DNA of 64,000 nucleotides from Nannocystis sp. RBIL2. GTDB lineage: Bacteria > Myxococcota_A > Polyangia > Nannocystales > Nannocystaceae. This document shows positions 23,968-31,485 of the stretch, in pieces. The translations under genes and the position numbers were made by a program. Every line of letters starts with the position of its first letter. The stretch's first letter is position 1. The notes under the pieces are model-generated. The model did not search any database, was not told the DNA's origin, and saw only the letters and a list, made by a program, of their open reading frames with translations. Where the stretch lies: NCBI RefSeq assembly GCF_026626745.1, contig NZ_JAPNJW010000002.1:2442151-2506150 (forward strand), written 5' to 3'.

Positions 23968-25082
23968 CTCGCCGCGACCTCGACGCGCAGCCACGCCGTC
24001 GTGGCGCTGCGGTTGTCGGCGAGGACCACGTACACGTGGTGCGTGCCCGGCTCCTCGGGCGCGCGCCAATCGACCTCGAAGCCGGGCCCGGCGGTCAGCT
24101 CGAACGGCGCCGTCGTGGTCGAGAACCACGCCGCCCCGCGGACCTCGACGATCGGCGACACCGACGGCTTCAGCGTGGCCTCGTCGATCGACACCGAGTA
24201 GTACGTCTGCGGCGGCGCGGCCTCGACCAGCGACAGCGCCAGCTCGTCGCCTGTCCGCACGGACAGGGTCGCCCCGGACTGGGCCTCGAGGAAGTACTCG
24301 CCGCCGCCGGGCGCCGGCACCCACGCCGCGAAGTGGGCGATCTTCGGCGCCACGTCGGGCTCGATCTGGGTGATCTGCCACGGCAGGGCCTCGGGCCGCA
24401 CCGGCGACGTCGCCCCCATCGCCGCCCCGGCCACCACGGTGCGCCACGTCGGCCCGACCCGCAGCGTGCGGACGAAGAACAGGCAGTCGCGCAGCGACGA
24501 CGACGCCTGCGCCAGCCCCTCGGCGCGGCGCATGCACTCGCCGGTGCTCGGCCCCTCGGGCGTGCCCGCCACCATCATCACGATCACGCCGATGCTCGCC
24601 GCGCCGACCACGTCGCGCAGCGGCCCGAGCTCGAGCGTCGCCGCCGGCCCCGGCTGCAGCGCGCACGTCTCCGCCTGCGGCAGCTCGATCGGCCCGCACG
24701 GCGGCGCCTCGGCCAGGTCGACCAATTGCCCGCCGGTGCAGCCGGTCCCGCCGCACACGAACCATCGCGGCTGCAGCGCCGCGACGTCGACCGGCCCGTC
24801 GGGCCCGGCCACGAACGGCGTCGCGCGCACGCGATCGCCGGGCATCGCCTCGGCCACCGGCCCGCCCCCGGGCGGCGGGTCCGCGCCCCACGGCCCGCGC
24901 TCGATCACCTCGAAGCGCATCGCCAGCGCGTCGGTGTGATCGATCACCCAATAGGGGCGCTCGTCGGGCAAGCAGCTCGCGCCGGCCAGCGCCGCCGCGA
25001 GGGCCCCCCACCGCCGAGCCCCGCGGATCGGCGCCGCCGCGCCCGCACGGGCCCGAGAGCGCAGAGGTGCGCGGAGCGGCAC
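23964..25082 (-). CDS. Lipoprotein coupled to the TonB receptor
   Basis: 372 residues from the GTG at 25082. A long Arg-rich start (MPLRAPLRSRARAGAAAP) precedes the hydrophobic segment and the lipobox LAGASC. The remainder is a beta-rich extracytoplasmic protein with several Cys (CGGTGCTGGQLVDLAEAPPC, GECMRRAE) and an Ig-like C-terminal part (EEPGTHHVYVVLADNRSATTAWLRVEV). The stop overlaps the receptor start, so the two are translated together, and the lipoprotein could be a surface capture protein or a partner of the receptor. I do not recognise the family. An intragenic hairpin repeat encodes SVRTGDEL. Confidence 0.75.
   Translation of the reverse strand: MPLRAPLRSRARAGAAAPIRGARRWGALAAALAGASCLPDERPYWVIDHTDALAMRFEVIERGPWGADPPPGGGPVAEAMPGDRVRATPFVAGPDGPVDVAALQPRWFVCGGTGCTGGQLVDLAEAPPCGPIELPQAETCALQPGPAATLELGPLRDVVGAASIGVIVMMVAGTPEGPSTGECMRRAEGLAQASSSLRDCLFFVRTLRVGPTWRTVVAGAAMGATSPVRPEALPWQITQIEPDVAPKIAHFAAWVPAPGGGEYFLEAQSGATLSVRTGDELALSLVEAAPPQTYYSVSIDEATLKPSVSPIVEVRGAAWFSTTTAPFELTAGPGFEVDWRAPEEPGTHHVYVVLADNRSATTAWLRVEVAAR
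24250..24267. repeat. Perfect hairpin repeat copy inside a lipoprotein gene
   Basis: CCTGTCC at 24250-24256, loop GCAC, GGACAGG at 24261-24267. Seven perfect pairs within the coding sequence, in frame. Confidence 0.8.
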
Positions 25083-25146
25083 CGGACGAGCCTAACCGCT
25101 CAGATTCTCGTTGTCGACCGCGTCCGCCTCCGCGATCCTCCGCCGC

Positions 25147-26208
25147 ATGGTCTCCTTGCACGAGACACTCCACCGGCCCTGGCTGACCGAGCTCTTGCGC
25201 AGCTGGCACGAGTTCAACAAGCGCCACCTGGGCGGCGCCCTCAAGCCGCCGGTGCTGCAGATCGATCTGTCGACCGCGCGCCTCGGGCACTGGCAGCGCG
25301 ACACGCGGACGCTCGGCCTGGCCCACGAGCACCTGCTGTCGCACCGCTGGGAGGACGTGCTCGACACCCTCAAGCACGAGATGGCGCACCAGTACGTCGA
25401 CGAGGTCCTCGGCGGCGACGTGCGCCCGCACGGCCCGCAGTTCGCCCGCGCCTGCGCCTTGCTCGAGATCCGCTCCGACGCCACCGGCAACCCGCGGGCC
25501 AGCGACGACCCGGCCGCGCGCGTGCTCAAGCGCGTGCAGAAGCTGCTCGCCCTGGCCACCAGCGCCAACCGCCACGAGGCCGAGGCGGCGATGGCCGCCG
25601 CCAACACCCTGCTGCTGCGCTACAACCTCGACCTGCCGCAGGACGGCCCGCCGCGCGACTACGAGGCCCGCCGCCTCGGCGACAGCGCCGCCGCGATCGC
25701 CCTCGAGGCCAAGCTGGTGAGCTCGATCCTCAGCGAGTTCTTCTTCGTCGAGTGCATCTGGGTCACCACCTACAACGCCCGCCGCCTCCGCCACGAGCGC
25801 GTGCTCGAGGTCCTCGGCACCTCGGAGAACCTCGAGATGGCCGCCTACGTCCACGACTTCCTGCACGCCTCCACCAAGCGCCTGTGGGAGCAGGCCAAGA
25901 AGGACATGGACCTGCCCGCCAACCGCCGTCGCGAGTTCAGCGCCGGCCTCCTCACCGGCTTCCGCGACAAGCTCCGCGGCGAGCGCCAGCGCAACGAGGA
26001 GCAGGGCCTCGTGTGGCTCGGCGACGCCGACCTCGACCGCTTCCTCCGCGGCCGTCACCCCTACATCCGCAGCATGGGCTCCTCCGCCGTGAACCGCGGC
26101 CGCGCCCACGCGGCCGGCCGCGCCGCCGGCGAGGGCCTCACCCTCAACAAGCCGGTCCGCGAGCACCAGAGCCGCGGCCTGTCGCTCCCCCGCGGCCGCG
26201 ACGACTGA
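25147..26208 (+). CDS. SprT-like zinc metalloprotease domain fused to DUF2786
   Basis: 353 residues from the ATG at 25147. The N-terminal part is SprT-like with the zinc site HEMAH at residues 77-81 (DTLKHEMAHQYVDEVLGGDVRPHGPQFARAC). SprT/Spartan proteins cut DNA-bound proteins in eukaryotes; the bacterial role is less clear. A DUF2786 block follows (AARVLKRVQKLLALATSANRHEAEAAMAAANTLLLRYNL), a fusion seen in other bacteria. The tail is basic and Gly/Arg-rich (NRGRAHAAGRAAGEG), fitting nucleic-acid contact. The gene is alone between a divergent lipoprotein gene and a repeat cluster. Confidence 0.88.
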   Translation: MVSLHETLHRPWLTELLRSWHEFNKRHLGGALKPPVLQIDLSTARLGHWQRDTRTLGLAHEHLLSHRWEDVLDTLKHEMAHQYVDEVLGGDVRPHGPQFARACALLEIRSDATGNPRASDDPAARVLKRVQKLLALATSANRHEAEAAMAAANTLLLRYNLDLPQDGPPRDYEARRLGDSAAAIALEAKLVSSILSEFFFVECIWVTTYNARRLRHERVLEVLGTSENLEMAAYVHDFLHASTKRLWEQAKKDMDLPANRRREFSAGLLTGFRDKLRGERQRNEEQGLVWLGDADLDRFLRGRHPYIRSMGSSAVNRGRAHAAGRAAGEGLTLNKPVREHQSRGLSLPRGRDD

Positions 26209-26214
26209 GCCGCG

Positions 26215-26285
26215 CCTGCCCGCAAGGACAGGTCATGCCCCACATGTCCGAATCGACATGGTCGATCGAACATGCCCTGAAAATC
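26215..26285. repeat. Cluster of hairpin repeats after the SprT-like gene
   Basis: CCTGCCC at 26215-26221 pairs with GGACAGG at 26226-26232 (one mismatch, loop GCAA). CATGTC at 26243-26248 pairs exactly with GACATG at 26255-26260. Further half-copies (gacatggtcgatcgaacatg) continue to about 26276. Confidence 0.7.
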
Positions 26286-26456
26286 ACCAACCGGACGCCG
26301 CCGTTCCTCGGTTCGCCCCGCGCGCCCGGACAGCCATGCCCCGTCACTGACGGCGATGTCGCGGCCCCCGGGGTCCAATCCGCGCCTGGCGGCCCGGAGC
26401 CCCGCCAGCGCCCCGTGGAGCCGCTTGGCACGCCTCCTGCTTTGAGGACAGGCATC

Positions 26457-27512
26457 ATGCTCAGCCCGCGGATCGTCCTCAGCCTCGCTCTCCTCCCCGC
26501 CCTCGTCCTCGCGCCCGGCTGCGACGAGAAGCAAGGCCCCGGTCCGAACACCGGCGACGTCGCGGACGACACCACCACCGACGGCCCTGACAGCGGCGAC
26601 AGCCCCGACGGCCCGCCCGAGCCCGACACCACCGACGGCGAGGGTGCCACCACCAGTCAGAACCCCGACGAGCCGGTCGGCCACGAAGAAGAGAGCGAAA
26701 GCGAGGGCGACGACGAGCCGCAGCCCCCGCCCCCGCAGCCGGAGCCGCGCCCCGAGGCCGTCGAGGTCTGCCCCGACCTCGAGTGGCCGCACACCAAGGA
26801 GTGTACGACCGAGGGCGGCGAGGCCGGCTCCAGCATGTGCTTCATGTACGAGGGCGAGGAGCACTGGACCGAGTGCAGCACCGAGGAGCCCGTGTGCGAC
26901 CCGAACTACAACTGGGACATGGGCTGCATCGGTGAGATCTGCGCCTTCGACGGCACCGATCTGTACCTCTACTCGTGGGCCGAGGACGAGTGCGACACCC
27001 CGCTCGTCGTCAACTTCGACGGCGCCCCGCTGCGCTTCGAGGCCGCCGCCGCCGCCTCGTTCGACATCTCCGGCGCCGGCCAGTGCCTGAGCACCGACTG
27101 GCCGACCCTCCCCTGGCTCGCGCTCGACCGCGACCGCGACGGCGCGATCGACAGCGGCCGCGAGCTGTTCGGCAGCGGCACTGTCCTGAGCAGCGGCCGG
27201 CGGGCCAGCCACGGCTTCGAAGCTCTGGCCGAGCACGACCTCAACCGCGACGGCAAGATCGATCGCGCCGACCCGGTGTTCGCCGAGCTCGTGCTCTGGT
27301 CCGACGGCGACCGCGATCGTCGCGGCGAGCTGTCCGAGCTCGTCCCCGTCGCCCAGGCCGAACTCGTCGCCATCCACCTCGACGTCGCCGTCCGCGCCGA
27401 GTGCGACGACCGCGGCAACTGCGGCCGCGAGCGCGCCCGCTTCGAGTTCAAGGACGTCGCCGGCCAGGTCCGCAGCGGCGAGGTCGTCGACGTCTACCTC
27501 GCCTGCCAGTGA
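26457..27512 (+). CDS. Acidic lipoprotein with EF-hand-like calcium sites
   Basis: 351 residues from the ATG at 26457. The lipobox is LAPGC. Residues about 25-105 are an acidic/Thr/Pro linker, then a Cys-rich part (CPDLEWPHTKECTTEGG, CDPNYNWDMGCIGEIC). The C-terminal half has Asp-rich loops of EF-hand/dockerin type: LDRDRDGAIDSGRELFG and HDLNRDGKIDRADPVFAELVLWSDGDRDRRGELSEL. These patterns bind calcium in related secreted bacterial proteins, so folding may depend on external calcium. A strong terminator lies 33 bases downstream. Confidence 0.82.
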   Translation: MLSPRIVLSLALLPALVLAPGCDEKQGPGPNTGDVADDTTTDGPDSGDSPDGPPEPDTTDGEGATTSQNPDEPVGHEEESESEGDDEPQPPPPQPEPRPEAVEVCPDLEWPHTKECTTEGGEAGSSMCFMYEGEEHWTECSTEEPVCDPNYNWDMGCIGEICAFDGTDLYLYSWAEDECDTPLVVNFDGAPLRFEAAAAASFDISGAGQCLSTDWPTLPWLALDRDRDGAIDSGRELFGSGTVLSSGRRASHGFEALAEHDLNRDGKIDRADPVFAELVLWSDGDRDRRGELSELVPVAQAELVAIHLDVAVRAECDDRGNCGRERARFEFKDVAGQVRSGEVVDVYLACQ

Positions 27513-27544
27513 CCCGCGGCCCGCATCTCCAGCTCTCCTCCTCG

Positions 27545-27590
27545 CCGCGCGCGGTCGCCTGATCAGGCGGTCACGCGCGGCTTCTTTTTC
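27545..27590 (+). terminator. Intrinsic terminator after the EF-hand-like lipoprotein gene
   Basis: The arms 27545-27562 and 27563-27580 pair over 17 of 18 positions (two of them G-T) and are followed by CTTCTTTTTC at 27581-27590. A long GC stem with a U-tract is a classic rho-independent terminator and is unusual for this window. Confidence 0.8.
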
Positions 27591-27760
27591 ACGACGCGCA
27601 CAGCAGTCTCGCCGCGTCCTCGCTCACGACCCCGCTCGGCAGCAAAGGGGTCGACGAACCATCGGTCGGGACGCGTCGATTCTTCGGCGCGCATGGCGGC
27701 GAAAAGGAGGCCGGTGGTGGCGACTGCGTGGAGCCTGCGGCGAACCTGAGCGAGCCGCTC
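27563..27760 (-). pseudogene. Remnant of a TIGR00027/LCM-type SAM methyltransferase
   Basis: On the - strand, bases 27745-27635 encode VRRRLHAVATTGLLFAAMRAEES followed by TRPDRWFVDPFAAE. This matches the start of the putative SAM-dependent methyltransferase family TIGR00027 (pattern TALLTAAxRAxES-RPDPLFxDPFA). After about 12 further residues the frame runs into VKKKPRVTA and stops at 27563, so the SAM-binding core is missing. No credible start codon precedes it and it overlaps the terminator. I read it as the 5' stub of a lost gene. Confidence 0.6.
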
Positions 27761-27826
27761 CCGCGGACGTGCGCGGTCGCGGCGCGGGCGCGACCCGCTT
27801 GCCCTCGCGGTCGCGCCCGCGGCATC

Positions 27827-29008
27827 GTGCGCTTCGTGTTCTCGCGCCGCACCGCCTGGCCGCCCGCCGACGAGCCGCCGCTCGTCGCCGGCGCCGGCGT
27901 CCTCGACCTCACGATCTCCAACCCCACCGCTGTCGGCCTCCGCCACTCACCGCACCTTTGGGCCAGCCTCGGAGATCCAGGCAGCGCCGCCTACGATCCC
28001 GACCCGCTCGGCATCCTCCCGGCGAGGGCCGCAGTCGCCGACTACTACCGCGCCCGCGTCCCCGGCCTCGACCTCGACCTCGCCGACATCTGCCTCCTGG
28101 CAGGCACCAGCGAGGCCTACGCCCACCTCCTCGCGCTCCTCTGCGACCCCGGCGACGTCGTCCTCGTGCCCCAGCCCGGCTACCCGCTGCTGCCGATGAT
28201 CGCCGACCTCGCCCACGTCGAGCTGCGGCCCTACCCGCTGCTCTACGACGGCACCTGGTCGATCGACCTCCCCGCCCTCGAAGCCGCAGTCTGCCCGCGC
28301 ACCCGCGCGATCGTCCTCGTCGCCCCCAACAACCCGACCGGCAACTACCTCGCCGCCGAGGAGCTCGCCGCGATCGACGCCCTCGCCGCCGCGCGCGGCC
28401 TCGCGGTGCTCGTCGACGAGGTCTTCTTCGACTATCCCATCGGCCATGTCCCGAAGGTCAGCCCGATCACCGACGCGCGGGCGGCCCTCACCTTCGTCCT
28501 GTCCGGCCTGTCGAAGGTCGCCGCCCTGCCGCAGCTCAAGCTCGCCTGGGCCGTCGCGCGCGGCCCGGGCCCGCTCGTGCGCGAGGCCCTGCGCCGGCTC
28601 GAGCTCGTCGCCGACACCTACCTCAGCGCCGCCACCCCGGTGCAGCGGGCCGCCGGCAGCCTCCTCGCCGCCGCCCCGGCCTTGCAGGCGGCGATCCGCG
28701 CCCGCGTCCGCGCCAACCTCGACCGCCTGCGCCGCGCCTGCGTCGGCACCTCGCTCGGCGTCCTCGACGTCGAGGCCGGCTGGACCGCCCTCGTCCGCCT
28801 GCCGCACCTGTTCGACGACGGCGGCCGCGGCTGGGCGCGCGAGCTGCTGCACGCCGGCGTCCTGACCCAGCCCGGCGAGCTCTACGAGATGCCCCCGGCC
28901 CACCTCGCGCTGTCCCTCATCACCCCGGAGCTCGAGTTCGCGGACGGCCTCGAACGCGTCACGGAGCGCGTCGCGCACGTGCTAGCCTCCGGCCCATGCT
29001 CTCGCTGA
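27827..29008 (+). CDS. Class I/II PLP-dependent aminotransferase
   Basis: 393 residues from the GTG at 27827 (MRFVFSRRTAWPP). Fold-type I aminotransferase blocks: ISNPTAVGL near the start, GTSEAY (93-98) at the phosphate end of PLP, NNPTG (168-172), Asp197 in LVDEVF contacting the pyridine N, and the Schiff-base Lys230 in LSGLSKVAALPQLKLAW. The family moves amino groups between amino and keto acids; the substrate cannot be told. The O-methyltransferase gene starts 13 bases before this stop, so the two are probably translated together. Confidence 0.92.
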   Translation: MRFVFSRRTAWPPADEPPLVAGAGVLDLTISNPTAVGLRHSPHLWASLGDPGSAAYDPDPLGILPARAAVADYYRARVPGLDLDLADICLLAGTSEAYAHLLALLCDPGDVVLVPQPGYPLLPMIADLAHVELRPYPLLYDGTWSIDLPALEAAVCPRTRAIVLVAPNNPTGNYLAAEELAAIDALAAARGLAVLVDEVFFDYPIGHVPKVSPITDARAALTFVLSGLSKVAALPQLKLAWAVARGPGPLVREALRRLELVADTYLSAATPVQRAAGSLLAAAPALQAAIRARVRANLDRLRRACVGTSLGVLDVEAGWTALVRLPHLFDDGGRGWARELLHAGVLTQPGELYEMPPAHLALSLITPELEFADGLERVTERVAHVLASGPCSR

Positions 29009-29646
29009 TCGGCCCCGACCTCGCCGCCTACGTCGACGCCCACACCACCGCCGAGTCGCCGCTGTTCGCCCGCCTGCGCGCCGAGACCCAGGCCGACCTC
29101 GCCTCCCCGCAGATGCAGGTCGGCCACGTCGAGGGCGCGCTCCTGCGGATCCTCGTCGCCATCAGCCGCGCCCGCAACGTGCTCGAGATCGGCACCTACA
29201 GCGGCTACTCCGGCCTCGCCATGGCCAGCGCCCTGCCCGACGACGGCAAGCTCGTCACCTGCGACATCGACCCGGTCGCCACCGCCGTCGCTCGCCGCTA
29301 CTTCGCCGAGTCGGGCCACGGCCACAAGATCGACCTCCGCCTCGCGCCCGCGCTCGACACCATCTCCGAGCTGGCCGCCGAGGGCCGCCGCTTCGACCTC
29401 GTCTTCATCGACGCCGACAAGCACAACTACGTCAACTACTGGAACGCCGCGCTCCCGCTGGTCCCCGTCGGCGGCCTCGTCGTCGCCGACAACACCCTGT
29501 GGAGCGGCAAGGTCGTGGCCCCGAAGGACGACAGCGACCGCGCCATCGTCGCCTTCAACACCCACGTCGCCGCCGATCCGCGCGTCGAGCACGTCCTCCT
29601 GTCGGTCCGCGACGGCGTCATGCTCGCCCGCAAGCTGCGCGATTGA
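28996..29646 (+). CDS. Class I SAM-dependent O-methyltransferase (catechol/caffeoyl-CoA type)
   Basis: 216 residues from the ATG at 28996, overlapping the aminotransferase end. The family-3 O-methyltransferase blocks are complete: MQVGHVEGALLRILV, the SAM loop EIGTYSGYSGLAMA, LVTCDIDPVA, the metal-binding FIDADKHNYVNYW and VADNTLWSGKV (Asp/Asp/Asn ligands for a divalent cation). The length is typical. These enzymes methylate catechol-like hydroxyls in secondary metabolism or detoxification. Pairing with an aminotransferase hints at modification of an aromatic amine or amino acid, but this is inference. Confidence 0.93.
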   Translation: MLSLIGPDLAAYVDAHTTAESPLFARLRAETQADLASPQMQVGHVEGALLRILVAISRARNVLEIGTYSGYSGLAMASALPDDGKLVTCDIDPVATAVARRYFAESGHGHKIDLRLAPALDTISELAAEGRRFDLVFIDADKHNYVNYWNAALPLVPVGGLVVADNTLWSGKVVAPKDDSDRAIVAFNTHVAADPRVEHVLLSVRDGVMLARKLRD

Positions 29647-29730
29647 ACATGTCCCCGAGGACACCCCGCCACCGCGGCCGGGCCCGAGCCCCACGCCCGC
29701 CGGACCCGGTTGGCCTTTCGGACACGTCCT
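29646..29730. repeat. Hairpin repeat copies after the O-methyltransferase
   Basis: acatgtccccgaggacac begins just after the stop, and cctttcggacacgtcc follows at about 29712. Both match the family imperfectly. Confidence 0.55.
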
Positions 29731-29775
29731 CCCCGTCATCCACTGACTCCATCCTTACGATTTGACCTGAACACC

Positions 29776-30630
29776 ATGTCCCAAGCGCCATCCAAGTGGT
29801 TCGCCGCCGAGCCGGGCAAGGCCTGGACCGAGCGTTTCATCCTGCTCTACAGCCCGATCTGGATCGCCCTGGTCGCCTGGGCCCTGCTCAGCCGGGCCGT
29901 GCTCGCCTGGGACGACCCCACCTTCATCGGCTTCGGCCTGCTCGTCGGCCTCCCGCCCGTGCTGGTGCCGGCGCTGCTGCACGGCCGCCACCCGGCCCTG
30001 CGCGGCACCCCGTGGTACGACAGCTACTGGTTCAAGTTCAACGCCTGGATCTTCCTGTTCGTCTTCGTCGGCACGTACTTCCTGACCCACTATTTCTTCG
30101 ACGTGCTCGGCATGCGCTACGCCTTCCCGACCCAGTGGAACGGCGGCGCCGCGCTGGTCGGCCGCTCGCGCGCCGAGATCCCGCTGTTCATGTACCCGCT
30201 GACGCAGGCCTACTTCGTGACCTACCACGTGGTCATGTTGGTCTGCATCCGCCGCGTCCGCGGCCTGCTCGGCCTCGCCGAACCTGGCGCCGAGGACAGG
30301 TCGCCGCGGGCCACCCGGTTCGTGCGCCGGCTCGCGCTCGCCTGCGTCGTGTGCGGCCTGGCCTACGCCGTCTCGTTCGCCGAGACCTGGTTCATGGCCA
30401 GCGACGCCATCAGCGACTACTTCCGCTACGTCGACAAGGCGCGGATGCTCAAGTACGGCTCGCTGTTCTACGCCTGCTACTTCCTCGTCAGCCTGCCGCT
30501 GCTCGAGCGCCTCGACCCCGCCGGCAAGCGCACCCCGCTCGGCCAGGCCGTCCTCTCGAGCCTCGCCGCCGGCATGCTGGTGTTCTTCATCCTCGACCTG
30601 CTCACCTGGGTCATCGGCCCGATCGCCTGA
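29776..30630 (+). CDS. Cycloeucalenol cycloisomerase homologue (sterol pathway)
   Basis: 284 residues from the ATG at 29776, about the length of the plant enzyme CPI1, which opens the 9,19-cyclopropane ring of cycloeucalenol. The match is along the chain: ERFILLYSPIWIALVAW, WYDSYWFKFNAWIFLFVFVGTYFLTHYFF followed by DVLGMRYAFP, YFVTYHVVML, SFAETWFMASDAISDYF, YVDKARMLKYGSLFYACYF and the end GMLVFFILDLLTWVIGPIA. It has six or more membrane segments. Sterol synthesis is known in Nannocystis and cycloartenol in Stigmatella, so the gene fits this group. No other sterol gene is in the window. The next gene follows by four bases. Confidence 0.85.
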   Translation: MSQAPSKWFAAEPGKAWTERFILLYSPIWIALVAWALLSRAVLAWDDPTFIGFGLLVGLPPVLVPALLHGRHPALRGTPWYDSYWFKFNAWIFLFVFVGTYFLTHYFFDVLGMRYAFPTQWNGGAALVGRSRAEIPLFMYPLTQAYFVTYHVVMLVCIRRVRGLLGLAEPGAEDRSPRATRFVRRLALACVVCGLAYAVSFAETWFMASDAISDYFRYVDKARMLKYGSLFYACYFLVSLPLLERLDPAGKRTPLGQAVLSSLAAGMLVFFILDLLTWVIGPIA

Positions 30631-30634
30631 CCGC

Positions 30635-31033
30635 ATGGAAGCCACGACGCCCGATCCCCAGGCCCCGGACCTGTGGCTCGTCCTCGACGACGCCCACCCG
30701 GCCCTGCGCCTGCGCGGCCTCGGCCCCGGCTCACGCTGGCCGGTCGCGCCCGGCACCCGGCTGACGGTCGGCCTGCGCCCCGTCGACCACATCCAGCTGC
30801 CGCACACCCGCGAGGCCCTGCTCGGCGGTCAGACCCCCTACGTCCTCGTCCGCCGCGACGACGACCGCGTCGAGGTCCAGCACACCGGCCACATCGGCCA
30901 CTTCCGCCTCGGCGGCCGGATCCTCAACAACACCGTCCACCCGCCGCCGGCCCTCGCCCCCGGCGAGGCCGTCGACCTCCTCACCGTCGACGGCGAACTC
31001 GGCCTCCGCCTGCGCCTCCAGGCGGGACGCTGA
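30635..31033 (+). CDS. Small FHA-like beta protein, unknown function
   Basis: 132 residues from the ATG at 30635, four bases after the cycloisomerase homologue, so probably in the same transcript. The pattern is beta-rich and resembles a degenerate FHA fold: LRGLGPGSRWPVAPGTRLTVGLRPVDHIQLPH at the front, RVEVQHTGHIGHFRLGGRILNNTVH in the middle and LAPGEAVDLLTVDGELGLRLRLQ at the end. The canonical GRSxxxD and SxxH phosphothreonine-binding residues are not all present, so phosphopeptide binding is doubtful. I do not know its role. A perfect hairpin lies 22 bases downstream. Confidence 0.6.
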   Translation: MEATTPDPQAPDLWLVLDDAHPALRLRGLGPGSRWPVAPGTRLTVGLRPVDHIQLPHTREALLGGQTPYVLVRRDDDRVEVQHTGHIGHFRLGGRILNNTVHPPPALAPGEAVDLLTVDGELGLRLRLQAGR

Positions 31034-31485
31034 GCGGGCGCAAAGTCCATGTCCAAGAGGGCATGTTCTCCGGAACATGCCCTCTCGTTCATGCCCTTTT
31101 CGCCATGTCTCGAAGCACACGCCATGTCGCGCAGCCCCCGCAGCCCACGCCCGACGGCCTCGGCATCATGCGGCGGCCGAACTCTGGACACCCACCCGCT
31201 TGGCGCCCGCAAGTGGGCCCGCAAAACGCGGCAGCACGCGGCCGCCAGCGAGGCGCTGGGCCCTGAGGTGGTCGCGGCGCCGCGTCGGCGCTGGCAGGTC
31301 AAGGCGCTCGGCGAGATGGCCCTGAACCGCCGGCCCTCGTGGGCGTGGTGCTTGGCGTCGCCGCCGAGGTCGACGGCGACGCCATCGTGTTCGAGGGCCA
31401 CCGCATCAGGCTCCCCTTGCCGAGCGCCCCTCGCCAGGCCGTGCAGTACAGCCGGCCTGCTGCAAGCGCAGGAAGCCGAAACCGC
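31034..31485. other. Gene-free stretch rich in repeats
   Basis: 452 bases between two convergent genes. The first 100 bases are repeat copies. The remaining 350 show open frames on both strands but none with a start site, codon pattern or family match that I could defend. Confidence 0.5.
31048..31130. repeat. Cluster of hairpin repeats with one 13-bp perfect stem
   Basis: Bases 31056-31068 and 31073-31085 are exact inverted copies (13 pairs) around the loop TCCG, with arms containing GGGCATGTTC/GAACATGCCC. A TTTT run follows at about 31093. Other half-copies (ccatgtccaagag, catgtctcgaag) flank it. It could end transcription of the sterol-gene operon. Confidence 0.8.

Larger units (their letters stand above)
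27513..27826. other. Spacer with terminator and gene remnant
   Basis: 314 bases between the calcium-type lipoprotein and the aminotransferase. It holds an intrinsic terminator (27545-27590) and, on the - strand, a fragment of a methyltransferase gene (27563-27760). Confidence 0.6.

Noticed and set aside
27513..27826. Insertion-sequence remnant beside the terminator
   Set aside because: No transposase similarity, terminal inverted repeats or target-site duplication; the decayed frame is a methyltransferase.
9720..28300. Frequent GCAGTC/GCAGTG hexamers in coding regions
   Set aside because: They arise mainly from Ala-Val codon pairs and occur beside many GCGGTC pairs. I could not count them against expectation, so a functional motif is not supported.
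31130..31485. Possible small gene in the 31.1-31.5 kb spacer (frame with VLGVAAEVDGDAIVFEGHRIRLP)
   Set aside because: The fragment has a plausible strand pattern but no proper start, changes into non-coding sequence, and has no family I can name.
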